A stretch of 52,958 nucleotides of DNA from Bryobacterales bacterium (GTDB lineage Bacteria > Acidobacteriota > Terriglobia > Bryobacterales > Bryobacteraceae). The position numbers were made by a program, and so were the translations under genes. Shown here piece by piece: positions 16,724 through 25,509 of the stretch; position 1 is the stretch's first letter, and every line of letters begins with the position of its first letter. The stretch covers positions 1-52,958 of the forward strand of contig CANFEY010000031.1 in the NCBI GenBank assembly GCA_947446025.1, read 5' to 3'. Below the pieces are notes generated by a model, which saw only the letters and a list, made by a program, of their open reading frames with translations, was not told the DNA's origin and ran no database searches.

Positions 16724-17857
16724 ATGCGGTGGTTAGCACTGATGGCATTGGCAGCGCTGGGCGGAAGTTCCGCCTTCGCGCTGCCCACGATGGTGCGTCT
16801 GGGGTACACGAATTGCGTTTCCTGCCACATTGCTGCGCAGGGTGGTGGAGTGTTGAACTCGTACGGCAGAGGGATCGATCAGGCGCAGAGCTACGGGGCG
16901 GGCGAGTACAAGCCGTCCGAATCGGCGGTGGCGCGCATCCTTACCGCGGGTGGCCGAATGCGCCAGGACGTACGCTGGGTTTCACAAGAGGCGGCGTCAT
17001 CGTCGTCGACGGGCGGGCCGTGGGCCACCCTGATGCGCAATCGCGTCTTCTATCGCAACGCGACGGAACTGGGCAAGGGCTTTCGCGTGTCCGCGGTGGT
17101 GATGGCGGAGAGCCGCGTGCAACCGCGGCCGAACAAGCCGTACGATCCGGCGATCATTCCAGGGCGCGCGATGTTGAGCTCCGCCATGCTGCAGTATCGT
17201 CCCAAGAATGGTTTCGAGATTGCCGCGGGCCGCGATCTGCTGCCCACAGGAGTCTACGTTGCCGATTTGGGGACGCTACTGCGCTCGCGCAACGACGGGG
17301 GCTTCTATGACACGCCGAACCAGGTCAAGCTGTTCTTCTGGCACAAGCGCTACCAAGTCATTCCGTTTGCCTTCGGGCCCAGCTGGCAGACTGGCGGGCG
17401 GCGTGAGGCCGGGGGCGGAGGGCTGGCGGAATTCGACCTGCTCGGCTCCGGCAAGACGGTCTTCGGCATTACTGGATTGCGCGGTTCCACCACGCAGATG
17501 GACCGGCGGATGCTGGGCGGATACGCACGGCTCGGGTTCGGACGCTGGGGAATCCTGGCGGAGCATGATGTGACGGACCGTACCATGAACGCGGCAGGCG
17601 TCGCGTTCCGTCAGCATGCGAGTTATCTGCAAGGCTTCTGGGCGGCGCGCGAATGGCTGGTGGCGTCGGTGATCGGCGAGCAACTGGCGGTGGCGCGCCC
17701 CTACAGCGAAGATCTGCGCGCGGGGAAGTTTGAGTTGGCTGCCCGGATGTCGAGCGGGTTCACGATCGCAGCCAACGTGCGCATGCAGTACAACCGCATC
17801 ACGGGCGTGTGGGCACCGTCGGCGGGCGTGCAGGTGGCGTTCAAGCCAGTGTATTAG
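16724..17857 (+). CDS. Monoheme outer-membrane beta-barrel (fused cytochrome-porin, Cyc2-like architecture)
   Basis: 377 residues. Signal peptide to about residue 19, then PTMVRLGYTNCVSCH with heme c ligands C31, C34 and H35, then VLNSYGRG. The rest is a run of amphipathic beta strands (for example MLSSAMLQYRPKNGFEIAAGRD, YARLGFGRWGILAEHD) ending with Tyr (VQVAFKPVY), as in outer-membrane barrels. The order signal-CxxCH-LNxxGR-barrel is that of Cyc2, the fused cytochrome-porin that oxidises Fe(II), and of related uncharacterised proteins. Cyc2 is usually somewhat longer. Electron transfer across the outer membrane is an inference. GGAGGT at 16709-16714 gives the start. It is the second gene of the yceI unit. 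Confidence 0.65.
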   Translation: MRWLALMALAALGGSSAFALPTMVRLGYTNCVSCHIAAQGGGVLNSYGRGIDQAQSYGAGEYKPSESAVARILTAGGRMRQDVRWVSQEAASSSSTGGPWATLMRNRVFYRNATELGKGFRVSAVVMAESRVQPRPNKPYDPAIIPGRAMLSSAMLQYRPKNGFEIAAGRDLLPTGVYVADLGTLLRSRNDGGFYDTPNQVKLFFWHKRYQVIPFAFGPSWQTGGRREAGGGGLAEFDLLGSGKTVFGITGLRGSTTQMDRRMLGGYARLGFGRWGILAEHDVTDRTMNAAGVAFRQHASYLQGFWAAREWLVASVIGEQLAVARPYSEDLRAGKFELAARMSSGFTIAANVRMQYNRITGVWAPSAGVQVAFKPVY

Positions 17858-17899
17858 AGGGCTGCTAGATCACCCGAAACGGCGGGCGAAATCGGTCGG

Positions 17900-19336
17900 C
17901 TAACGCGCCAGCGGTTTGGGCGAAGCCGCGCCCTTAGTTGCGCCGAGCTTGGTTAAGATGGCCGTCGTGGACTCATGCACGTCCTTGCGGCTGCCGTCGA
18001 AACCGCCGCCCCCGCCCATGTCGCCGAGAGCGCCGTCCAGCGGCGTGAAGCCGCGCTGGTCCTTGGCGTTGACGTTGGCTCCGTGGGCAGCCAGGTAGGC
18101 CACAATCTTATCGAAGCCCATCTGCGAGGCGGCGTGCAGCGCGGTCTGGCCTTGGCCATTGGCGGCGTTGACGTCCGCGCCGGCCTTCAGGCACAGGTCG
18201 ATCGCTTCAATGCCGTCCTCTTCCGTCTTGAAGCGGCCGGTGGCGTCCTCTTCCTTGGTGCCCATGCCTGCAGCGGCCATCAGGGGAGAAATACCGGCGC
18301 GTGTGGGCAAATTCACATCCGCCTTCCCTGCCAGCAGGACCTTCATCGCCGCAACGTCGCCGGCTTTAGCCGCCCGCAGCAAGGGAGTGGTCCCCGCCGA
18401 AAGCATGCTGTCCTGTCCACGATCCAGCTTGGCCCGGTAGGGCTGCTGCTTGGTCAACTGAACATTGACGTTCGCGCCCTTTTCGATCAGCTTGCTGATG
18501 AGCGCAAGCGCGCTCACTTCCTGTTCAATGATGCCGGGGGGCGGCGGGCGGTTGGACATGGGGACCGTGTTCCAATCGACCGCGGAGAACAACGCCGTGC
18601 GGCCTGTATCGTCCGCCAGATTCGGATTGCTGCCCTTGTCCGCCAAGTAGGCCGCGACGTCGAAGTGTCCGTTGATGATCGCCATCACCGGGGCGCTGAC
18701 GCCGCGCAGGTCCTGCACGTTGATATCCGCACCGCGTTCGGCCAGCGCCTGCACGCAGCCCAGGCAGCCTTCGCGGGCCGCGAACAGCAGCGGCGTCATG
18801 CCGCCGTAGGGCAGCCACTTCTCGCGCGGCTCGGCTGTGTTTTGCCTCTCCCAATTGTTGGCCTTCGACTTCGCGTTGACGTCCGCCCCGCGCTGGATCA
18901 GGTACGCCACCATCTGCGGATGCCGTTCCGCCGCGGCCCACATGAGCGCGGTTTCGGTGTGCCATTCTTCGCGCGCGTCAATCGTTGCGCCTGCATCCAG
19001 CAGAACCTTCGCCGCGTCCACGCTGCCGTTGCGTGCCGCCGTCATCAGCGCCGTTTCTTGCAGATTCGTCGTCGCGTTCGGATCGACGCCCGCCTTGAGG
19101 AACAGCTGCAACATCTCCGCACTGCCGTTCTGGGCGGCCAGATAAAAGGGCGTCACGTTGTAGCGGTTCGCCGTCTTCGGATTCGCCCCGGCTTTCAGCA
19201 AGCTCGACGCCAGCCCCACATCGTTGTTGCGCGCCGCCCAATGCAGGGACGTGGTGCCGTCCGGGTCAACTTTATTCACCGGCGCTTTCTGCGCGAACAG
19301 CGACGTCGTCAGCAGAAGAGGAAGGATCATTCGCAT
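17900..19336 (-). CDS. Exported ankyrin-repeat protein
   Basis: 478 residues with a short signal peptide (MRMILPLLLTTSLFAQ). At least nine ankyrin repeats follow, recognisable by TSLHWAARNND, TPFYLAAQNGS, TALMTAARNGS, TALMWAAAERH, TPLLFAAREG, TPLLRAAKAGD, SPLMAAAGMG and TALHAASQMGF, each with a GADVN-type turn. Ankyrin stacks bind other proteins; here this would be in the periplasm or outside the cell. It follows the DUF1552 gene by three bases, an arrangement common in Solibacter relatives, so a shared pathway is likely. Start chosen by the AGGAG upstream. Confidence 0.85.
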   Translation of the reverse strand: MRMILPLLLTTSLFAQKAPVNKVDPDGTTSLHWAARNNDVGLASSLLKAGANPKTANRYNVTPFYLAAQNGSAEMLQLFLKAGVDPNATTNLQETALMTAARNGSVDAAKVLLDAGATIDAREEWHTETALMWAAAERHPQMVAYLIQRGADVNAKSKANNWERQNTAEPREKWLPYGGMTPLLFAAREGCLGCVQALAERGADINVQDLRGVSAPVMAIINGHFDVAAYLADKGSNPNLADDTGRTALFSAVDWNTVPMSNRPPPPGIIEQEVSALALISKLIEKGANVNVQLTKQQPYRAKLDRGQDSMLSAGTTPLLRAAKAGDVAAMKVLLAGKADVNLPTRAGISPLMAAAGMGTKEEDATGRFKTEEDGIEAIDLCLKAGADVNAANGQGQTALHAASQMGFDKIVAYLAAHGANVNAKDQRGFTPLDGALGDMGGGGGFDGSRKDVHESTTAILTKLGATKGAASPKPLAR

Positions 19337-19339
19337 GGG

Positions 19340-20671
19340 TTACGCTCCTGCCAGACGGCCATTCGAATCGCCCAGAGATTCCAGTTCCACGCCGACCTTA
19401 TCCAGCATCGTCACCAGCAGGTTGGTCATCGGCGTGTGGTCGTCATACTTCAAGTGCCGCCCGCCCTTCATGCGCCCCTGCGCCCCGCCGATCAGCAAGT
19501 TCGGAAGCGGGAAATGGTTGTGCGCGTTGCTGTTGCTCATGTTGCTGCCGTAGAGCAGCACCGAATGATCCAGCACGCTGCCATCGCCGTCCGGGGTGGC
19601 CTGCAACTTTGCCAGGAACTTCGCGAACAGAGACAGATGATAGTTCTGAATCTTGACCAGCTTCTCAATCTTCTCGCCGCGGTTCTGGTGGTGGGACGTA
19701 GCGTGGTGGCCGTCCGGCACGCCCACTTGCGGATAGGTCCGGTTCGATACCTCGCGCGCCATCATGAACGTGAACACCTTGGAGATGTTGGCTTGATACG
19801 CCACGGCCAGCAGGTCAAACATCAGCGCGACGTGGTCGTCGTAGGAAAACGGAATGCCCGCCGGTGTCTCCGGCACCTGTAGCGACGGGTCTGAAGTGGA
19901 CGCCGCGGCGCGCTCAATGCGGCGTTCGATCTCGCGGATGTTGTCGAGGTACTCATCGAGCGTGGCCTTGTCGGTGGAGCCGAGCGTGGTTTGCAGGCTC
20001 TTCGTTTCGCCCAGGATCGCATCGAGGATGCTCTGGTCTTCCTTGCGCCGTGCCGCGCGTTGCGCCGCGGAACCACCCTGGCCGAACATGCGTTCAAACA
20101 CCTTGCGCGGATTGATCTCCATCGGCATCGGCGTAGTGGGCGTGCGCCAGGACAGCGTGTTCATGTAGATGCAGCCGTAGTCGCGGTCACAGGCCCCGAT
20201 GAGCGCGGAGTAGTCTTCAATGGCGACTTCCATCGACGGCAGCACCGTGTCCTGTCCAATGTGTTGCGCGGCGATCTGGTCCGCCGTCACGCCTGCGAAT
20301 GCATCCACGCCCTGCGTCGGCTTCGGGCGGACGCCGCTCAGCCAAGTGGTGGGGCTCAACGAATGCACGGCCGTCGAATCGGCAGCGCGATGCCCCAGCC
20401 CGCTGATGACGTTGACGCGGTCGCGGAACGGTTCCAGAGGTTTCAGGATGCGCGGGAATTCAAAGCCCGTGCCTTCGGTGGAGGGAGTCCACTGGTCCAT
20501 GATGGCCCCGTGCGGCACGTACACGAAGCCCACCCGCGAGGCTCCCGTACCCGCCGTCTTGCGCAGCAGCGTTTGCGCCGGCACCATCGATTCCAGCAGC
20601 GGCAGCGCAAGCGACACGCCCGCGGCCCTCAAGAATGTACGACGCGGCAAATGCTTCTTCGTAATGAACAT
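19340..20671 (-). CDS. DUF1552 Tat-exported protein
   Basis: 443 residues. ATG 20671 follows AAGGAG and puts a twin-arginine signal at the N-terminus (LPRRTFLRAAGVSLALPLLE); the frame extends 19 codons upstream without support. DUF1552 features include VGFVYVPHGAIMDQWTP, NVISGLGHR, YDDHVALMFDLLAVAYQ and LLYGSNMSNSNAHNHFPLPNLLIGG. The family is related to the DUF1501/alkaline-phosphatase-like fold and is usually paired with a DUF1587/DUF1592 cytochrome gene in planctomycetes and acidobacteria. That partner is absent here; the gene is followed only by the ankyrin protein. Confidence 0.85.
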   Translation of the reverse strand: MFITKKHLPRRTFLRAAGVSLALPLLESMVPAQTLLRKTAGTGASRVGFVYVPHGAIMDQWTPSTEGTGFEFPRILKPLEPFRDRVNVISGLGHRAADSTAVHSLSPTTWLSGVRPKPTQGVDAFAGVTADQIAAQHIGQDTVLPSMEVAIEDYSALIGACDRDYGCIYMNTLSWRTPTTPMPMEINPRKVFERMFGQGGSAAQRAARRKEDQSILDAILGETKSLQTTLGSTDKATLDEYLDNIREIERRIERAAASTSDPSLQVPETPAGIPFSYDDHVALMFDLLAVAYQANISKVFTFMMAREVSNRTYPQVGVPDGHHATSHHQNRGEKIEKLVKIQNYHLSLFAKFLAKLQATPDGDGSVLDHSVLLYGSNMSNSNAHNHFPLPNLLIGGAQGRMKGGRHLKYDDHTPMTNLLVTMLDKVGVELESLGDSNGRLAGA

Positions 20672-20792
20672 GGACGCTCCTTGGCGCGCCGGACTCCGGG
20701 ACCGGCCACACCGTCCGTATTTTGTCACGTTTTCGGGGGCCGTGGAAGGGGGAGGGTTAGCCGGAATCCGCCGTGGTATAGAATGAGTCGTT

Positions 20793-22142
20793 ATGGATCG
20801 CCGCCAATTCCTTCAAACCGCCGTCGCCGCCACGGCACTTACCCGCGAAGCCCTCGCGGCGCGCAACCCGCGGCCCAACGTCCTCTTCATCCTCGCCGAT
20901 GACATGGGCTATGGGGACCTCAGCTGCTACGGCCGCCCTGACTACAAGACGCCGGTCCTCGACACGATGGCCCGCGAAGGCATGAAGTTCATGGATAACT
21001 ACGCCTCGGCGCCCGTGTGTACGCCCACGCGCACCGCGTTCCACTCCGGCCGCTATGCGCAACGCCTGGAAGTCGGATTGCGCGAACCCTTAACCGACGG
21101 GAACAACGACATCGGCATTCCGGAGAACCATCCCACAATCGCCGCGCAGATGCAGAAGAACGGCTACGAAACCATCCTCATCGGTAAGTGGCACCTGGGC
21201 AACGTGGAAAAGTTCGGACCCAACAGGCACGGCTTCGACGAGTTCTACGGCATCAACGGATCCGGGGCCGATTACTTCACCCACAAGAACACCGTGGGCA
21301 AAGTGGACCTCTACGAAAACTTGGTCCCTTCCAAGGACGAAGGCTACCTCACTGACTTGTTCACGGACCGCGCCATCAAGGTGCTCACGCGCAAGCACGT
21401 CAAGCCGTTCTTCCTATCCCTGCAATACAACGCCCCGCACTGGCCCTGGGATGGCCCGGAGGACAAGAACGCAAATCACGATGCTCCTGGGCACATGCAA
21501 GCGGGCGGGTCGCAGGTGGCCTATGGGGCCATGATGCGCCGCATGGATCAGGGCATCGGGCGCGTCTTGCGAGCCCTCAAAACAGCCAAGCTGGAACGCA
21601 ACACGTTGGTGGTCTTCACCAGCGACAACGGCGGCGAGCGATACTCCTACAACTGGCCCTTCTCCTTCCAGAAGATGAACCTGTGGGAAGGCGGCCTGCG
21701 CGTGCCTGCCATCGCGCGCTGGCCCGGCGTGATTCCCGCGAACCGGACGTCCCATCAAGCCTGCGCCACCATCGATTGGACGGCGACGTTCCTCGGCATC
21801 ACCGGTGCCAAGGCCGACACCGCGTATCCTTTGGACGGCGTGGACTTGACGAGTGTCCTGACAGGCGGGGCGGAGTTTGACCGCACGCTCTTTTTCCGCA
21901 TGACCGGCATGGGAGCCTGCCGCTCCGGCAAATGGAAGTATCTGGCGGAGGGCGGCAATGAGCACCTCTTTGATCTCTCGGTGGACCCCGGCGAAAAAGG
22001 CGATCTCAAGGTGATCCACACCGAGATCTTCACGGGACTCAAATCGCAGTACGAAAAATGGAACGCGCAGATGCTGCCAATCCCCACTGCCGCCGCCGGG
22101 GCAGGGAAGGACAAAGCAAAAGGCAAGGGCAAAGGTAAGTAA
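20793..22142 (+). CDS. Tat-exported sulfatase (arylsulfatase family)
   Basis: 449 residues. The N-terminus MDRRQFLQTAVAATAL is a Tat signal. The sulfatase signature is present: metal ligands in LADDMGYGD (D36, D37), the formylglycine site C76-T-P-T-R80 and GKWHLG. It should hydrolyse sulfate esters, probably on polysaccharides, in the periplasm, after Cys76 is converted to formylglycine by a maturase not found in this window. The C-terminus is a Lys/Gly tail (KGKGKGK). An extended -10 element TGG-TATAGA (20774-20782) ends ten bases before the ATG. Divergent from the DUF1552 gene; the stop lies two bases from the convergent NTF2-like gene. Confidence 0.9.
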   Translation: MDRRQFLQTAVAATALTREALAARNPRPNVLFILADDMGYGDLSCYGRPDYKTPVLDTMAREGMKFMDNYASAPVCTPTRTAFHSGRYAQRLEVGLREPLTDGNNDIGIPENHPTIAAQMQKNGYETILIGKWHLGNVEKFGPNRHGFDEFYGINGSGADYFTHKNTVGKVDLYENLVPSKDEGYLTDLFTDRAIKVLTRKHVKPFFLSLQYNAPHWPWDGPEDKNANHDAPGHMQAGGSQVAYGAMMRRMDQGIGRVLRALKTAKLERNTLVVFTSDNGGERYSYNWPFSFQKMNLWEGGLRVPAIARWPGVIPANRTSHQACATIDWTATFLGITGAKADTAYPLDGVDLTSVLTGGAEFDRTLFFRMTGMGACRSGKWKYLAEGGNEHLFDLSVDPGEKGDLKVIHTEIFTGLKSQYEKWNAQMLPIPTAAAGAGKDKAKGKGKGK

Positions 22143-22144
22143 CG

Positions 22145-22555
22145 CTACTTTCGCAACTGCGTGATCGAATCCTTGAACTGCGCCGTGTCGGTGTACACTT
22201 GCACCTTGGCGATCATTCCGTCCTTGAACTGGAACACCTGCACCAACTGCGCGTCGATGCTGGCTCCGTTACCCTTGTAAGTGCCCCGAAAGCGCCCGCT
22301 GGCGATGACTAGATTGTCCTGGCCCAGGATTTCGTTCGCAGTAACTTCGAACGGCTCCCAATCCCCGCGCATGCGCACGAAGATGAGGTTGCGTACGGCC
22401 TCCGGGCCGACGTAGGGACTCTTGTCCGCGTACAGCAGGCCCTCCGCCGCGAACCATTCGATCTCCGGATGCAGCAGCGCGAGAAACCGGTCCATGTCGT
22501 GGTGGACGAAGGCGTCATAGAAGGACCGGACAAGTTGTGTGCAATCTTGTGCCAT
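22145..22555 (-). CDS. NTF2/SnoaL-like protein
   Basis: 136 residues. The cone-shaped NTF2-like fold is suggested by LVRSFYDAFVHHDMDRFLALLHPEIEWF, GPEAVRNLIF and the C-terminal LVQVFQFKDGMIAKVQVYTD. Such proteins are small isomerases, hydrolases or ligand binders. There is no signal peptide, so it is cytoplasmic. AGGAGC precedes the ATG. It follows the sugar-dehydrogenase gene by nine bases and is likely cotranscribed with it. Confidence 0.75.
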   Translation of the reverse strand: MAQDCTQLVRSFYDAFVHHDMDRFLALLHPEIEWFAAEGLLYADKSPYVGPEAVRNLIFVRMRGDWEPFEVTANEILGQDNLVIASGRFRGTYKGNGASIDAQLVQVFQFKDGMIAKVQVYTDTAQFKDSITQLRK

Positions 22556-22564
22556 GCGGCGCTC

Positions 22565-23785
22565 CTATTGGACGGGCTCGATCTTCAGCACCGCGCCCTC
22601 TTTTTCGTCGGTCAAAACATAGAGCAATCCGTCCGGGCCCTGGCGAATGTCGCGGATGCGCTGATGCAGATCCGTAAGCAGTGATTCCCGCCGCAGCTCT
22701 TCCATCTTGTCGTTGAACAGAATGCGGTCCACGTGGCCGGTGCCCGGTATTTCGCCGGTGCGGAGTGCGCCGACGAAAACGTCGCCCTTCCATTTGGGAA
22801 ATTTGTCGCCGGTGTAGAACGTCATGCCGGAGACCGCGATGGCCGGGGTCCAATACACCACCGGCGCCTCGAAGCCAACGTGCGTGGGCGCCTGCGATTG
22901 CCAGGGTCCCGTGTAGGTGCGGCCCAAGCTCACCAGCGGCCAGCCGTAGTTCGCGCTGGCTTTGAGAACGTTGATTTCATCGCCGCCGTTGGGGCCGTTC
23001 TCATTCTGCCAAATCTCGCCCGTGCCCGGATGCAGCGCCAGCCCCAACGTGTTGCGGTGGCCCAGCGTGAAGATCTCGGGCTTCGCGCCGGCGACCTTGA
23101 GGAACGGATTGTCCGCCGGGATAGACCCGTCGTCCTTGATACGCAGGATCTTGCCGCCGTGCGTCTTCAGGCTCTGCGGATCGTCGCCCGATACGCCCAA
23201 GTACAGCAAGTTGTCGCGTCCGAACACCATGCGTGTAGGTCCGCTGCCTTCGGTGACGAATACATCCTTCAACTCGGTCAGTTTGGTCCCATCCCACGTT
23301 GCGCGAGCGACTGCTGCCACACGCTTGTCGCCGCTGAGCGTCTTGGTGTAGCTGATGTAGATCCACTTGTTCTGCGCGAATGCTGGATGCAGCACCACGT
23401 CCATGTAGCCGTGGACCGCGCCCGGCAGACCCGATTCGCCGGTGCCGTAACCCACCGGTCCGCCGACCACGGGCTTGGGATCCAACACGCCCTTGCGGAT
23501 GATCCGCAGCCGCGCCGCGCGCTCCGTCACCAGCATGTCGCCACCCGGCAGGAACGCAATGCCAAAAGGGGTCTCCAGCGCGCGCGTCACCATCGACACG
23601 CGAATCTTCTGCCCTTCGCCCGTGTCATACACCATCGGCTTCAAGGGCAGCTTTCGCCCAGCGAGTCCAGTGGGCGCAACGGGAATTCCACCCTTGAAGG
23701 CAACCTTCTGCTGGCCGGAACCAACCGTCGCCAACAGAAGAAGCGCCGCCGGAGCAGCGATCAAAATAAGATGCTTCGAGTGCAT
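22565..23785 (-). CDS. PQQ-dependent sugar dehydrogenase-like secreted propeller
   Basis: 406 residues with a signal peptide. Six-bladed glucose/sorbosone dehydrogenase features are LETPFGIAFLPGGDMLVTERAARLRII, GLLGVALHP-like VVLHPAFAQNKWIYISYT, GHRNTLGLALHPGTGEIWQNENGPNGGDEIN and NYGWPLVS. It should oxidise aldoses in the periplasm using PQQ and pass electrons to the respiratory chain; no heme domain is fused. A TATAGT hexamer (23792-23797) ends six bases before the ATG with no Shine-Dalgarno, inside the end of phoD. It is probably cotranscribed with the NTF2-like gene. Confidence 0.85.
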   Translation of the reverse strand: MHSKHLILIAAPAALLLLATVGSGQQKVAFKGGIPVAPTGLAGRKLPLKPMVYDTGEGQKIRVSMVTRALETPFGIAFLPGGDMLVTERAARLRIIRKGVLDPKPVVGGPVGYGTGESGLPGAVHGYMDVVLHPAFAQNKWIYISYTKTLSGDKRVAAVARATWDGTKLTELKDVFVTEGSGPTRMVFGRDNLLYLGVSGDDPQSLKTHGGKILRIKDDGSIPADNPFLKVAGAKPEIFTLGHRNTLGLALHPGTGEIWQNENGPNGGDEINVLKASANYGWPLVSLGRTYTGPWQSQAPTHVGFEAPVVYWTPAIAVSGMTFYTGDKFPKWKGDVFVGALRTGEIPGTGHVDRILFNDKMEELRRESLLTDLHQRIRDIRQGPDGLLYVLTDEKEGAVLKIEPVQ

Positions 23786-23792
23786 CCCACAA

Positions 23793-25423
23793 CTATACTC
23801 CGAGTAAGGTCCAGGGTGCCGGGGCTGGAGCCGGTTTCGGAGCCAGCGGTCCGGAGGCCGGCGTCAAGCGCTGGCTGCCATTCAACGTTTGCAACGCGCC
23901 CCCAAACGTTTCGCCGGGGTTGCGCGAGGTGAGGGTCAGCGGGTGATACCACTCGGTTTGCACGCGGTCCGCGGTCACATCCAGCACCATGTAGCCGCGA
24001 TTGAACAGGTCCAGTTTCTTGATGTGCGGATGGCTCGCCAGCACCTGAAGGCGAAGTCCCGCTGCCACGGCGGGATCTTCAAAGGCTGGCGAGGTAATCC
24101 CCGGCGTCACAAATCCCACGCACAAGCTGCCCGTCCCGGTGGCGGGATTGTAGAGCCGTTGAATGGATTGAACGCAATATCGTTGCCCCACGAGGAGTGA
24201 ATGTCCCCGGTAAGTACGACGACATTCTTAATCGTGTTGGTCTGCAAATGGGTCAGGAAGCGGTTGCGGCTGGCCAGGTAACCGTCCCATTGGTCCGGGT
24301 TGAAAATGGTGGTCGGCGACGCGATCAGCTGGCCCATCATCACTTGTTGTCCCAGTAGGCGCCACCTTCGGCCCGATTGCACGGAGGTCGTGAGTTGCCC
24401 GTAGAGCCAGGCTTCTTGTTCTTCGCCCAACAGGGATCGGGTGGGGTCGGCGATCAATGGGTTGTTTGCGCCCACCTGCTGATCCCGGTCGAAGTTACGC
24501 GTGTCCAGCATCACCAAGTCGGCCAGGTCGCCGAAGTTGAACGTGCGGAAGATGCGCCCTGACTGCTCGGCGGGTGTTTCGCGGATCGGCTGCCATTCGT
24601 TCCAGGCCCGCACCGCAGCCGCCCTGCGGTCCACGAAGCTGCCTTCGCCGGCGTTGTGATTCTCTGCGCCGCCGTTATAGGAATCATTGGCGATCTCATG
24701 GTCGTCCCAGACAATGATCATGGGATGCTGGCGGTGCAGTTCCTGCAGATCCTGATCGGTGCGGTATTGCGCGTAGCGGGTGCGGTAGTCCGAGAGCGAG
24801 AGAATCTCGCGGTTGGGAGCCGGGATGCGGCCCAGCGCCGTGCCGTCGCCGTACTCGCCGTTGGCGTATTCGTAGATGTAGTCGCCCAGGTGCAGCACGC
24901 AATCAAGATCGGAGCGCCTGGCCATGGCCCGGTAGGAATTGAAGTATCCGAACGGCAGGTTCGAGCACGACGCGACGCCAATGCGCAGGCGATCCACGTT
25001 GCGCGTGGGCAGCGTCTTTGTGCGGCCGACAGGCGATTCATCTTCGTTCGACCGGAACTGGTAGTAATACGTAGTGCCGGGATCCAGCCCGGTTACGTCG
25101 ACTTTCACCGTGAAATCGCGGCCTGAGGTGGCGGATGCCACGCCCTTGCGCACGGTCTTTTTCATACGCGTGTCGGTGGCCACCTCCCAGCGCACGGAAA
25201 CAGAGTCGCGGCGTTTTTCCGGCGTAATGCGGGTCCAGATGATGACTGCGTTCGAGAGCGGATCGCCGCTGGCTACGCCGTGCCGGAACGCCGAGTCATC
25301 CTCGCGGTCATGCTTCGATTCATGCTCCTTGTCGTCGTCGGCGAAGGCCAAGCTGTGCCCCGCCATACTGTTGATCCCGGCTCCGGCGAGCGTTCTGGAA
25401 AAGGTGCGTCTAGAGACTGACAT
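23793..25423 (-). pseudogene. phoD: PhoD-like alkaline phosphatase, frameshifted near the C-terminus
   Basis: The N-terminal 430 residues read normally: a Tat signal (SVSRRTFSRTLAGAG), an N-terminal PhoD domain, then metal-site motifs ASCSN, LHLGDYIYEY, WDDHEIANDSY and LTGDIHSSW. After NDIAFNPFNGS the frame is lost and stops within about 16 codons. The expected end (YNPATGTGSLCVGFVTPGITSP...) lies in another frame down to TAG 23793. Adding one base between 24152 and 24153 restores a continuous 543-residue protein. All catalytic motifs precede the break, so a truncated product might still bind metal, but the family C-terminus is lost. A sequencing error cannot be excluded. GGAGG precedes the ATG. 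Confidence 0.8.
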
Positions 25424-25509
25424 GTGTCCTCCAAATAAGATGAAGCCGGAGAATAACAGGGCAGTATTGCAGAGGTGCTACTGTCGCGCTACAGGTTACA
25501 CTCAGGAAC

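Noticed and set aside
17975-19882. 635-codon open frame on the plus strand, opposite the ankyrin and DUF1552 genes
   Set aside because: Arg/His-rich composition without domains; it is the antisense shadow of two well-supported genes in GC-rich DNA.
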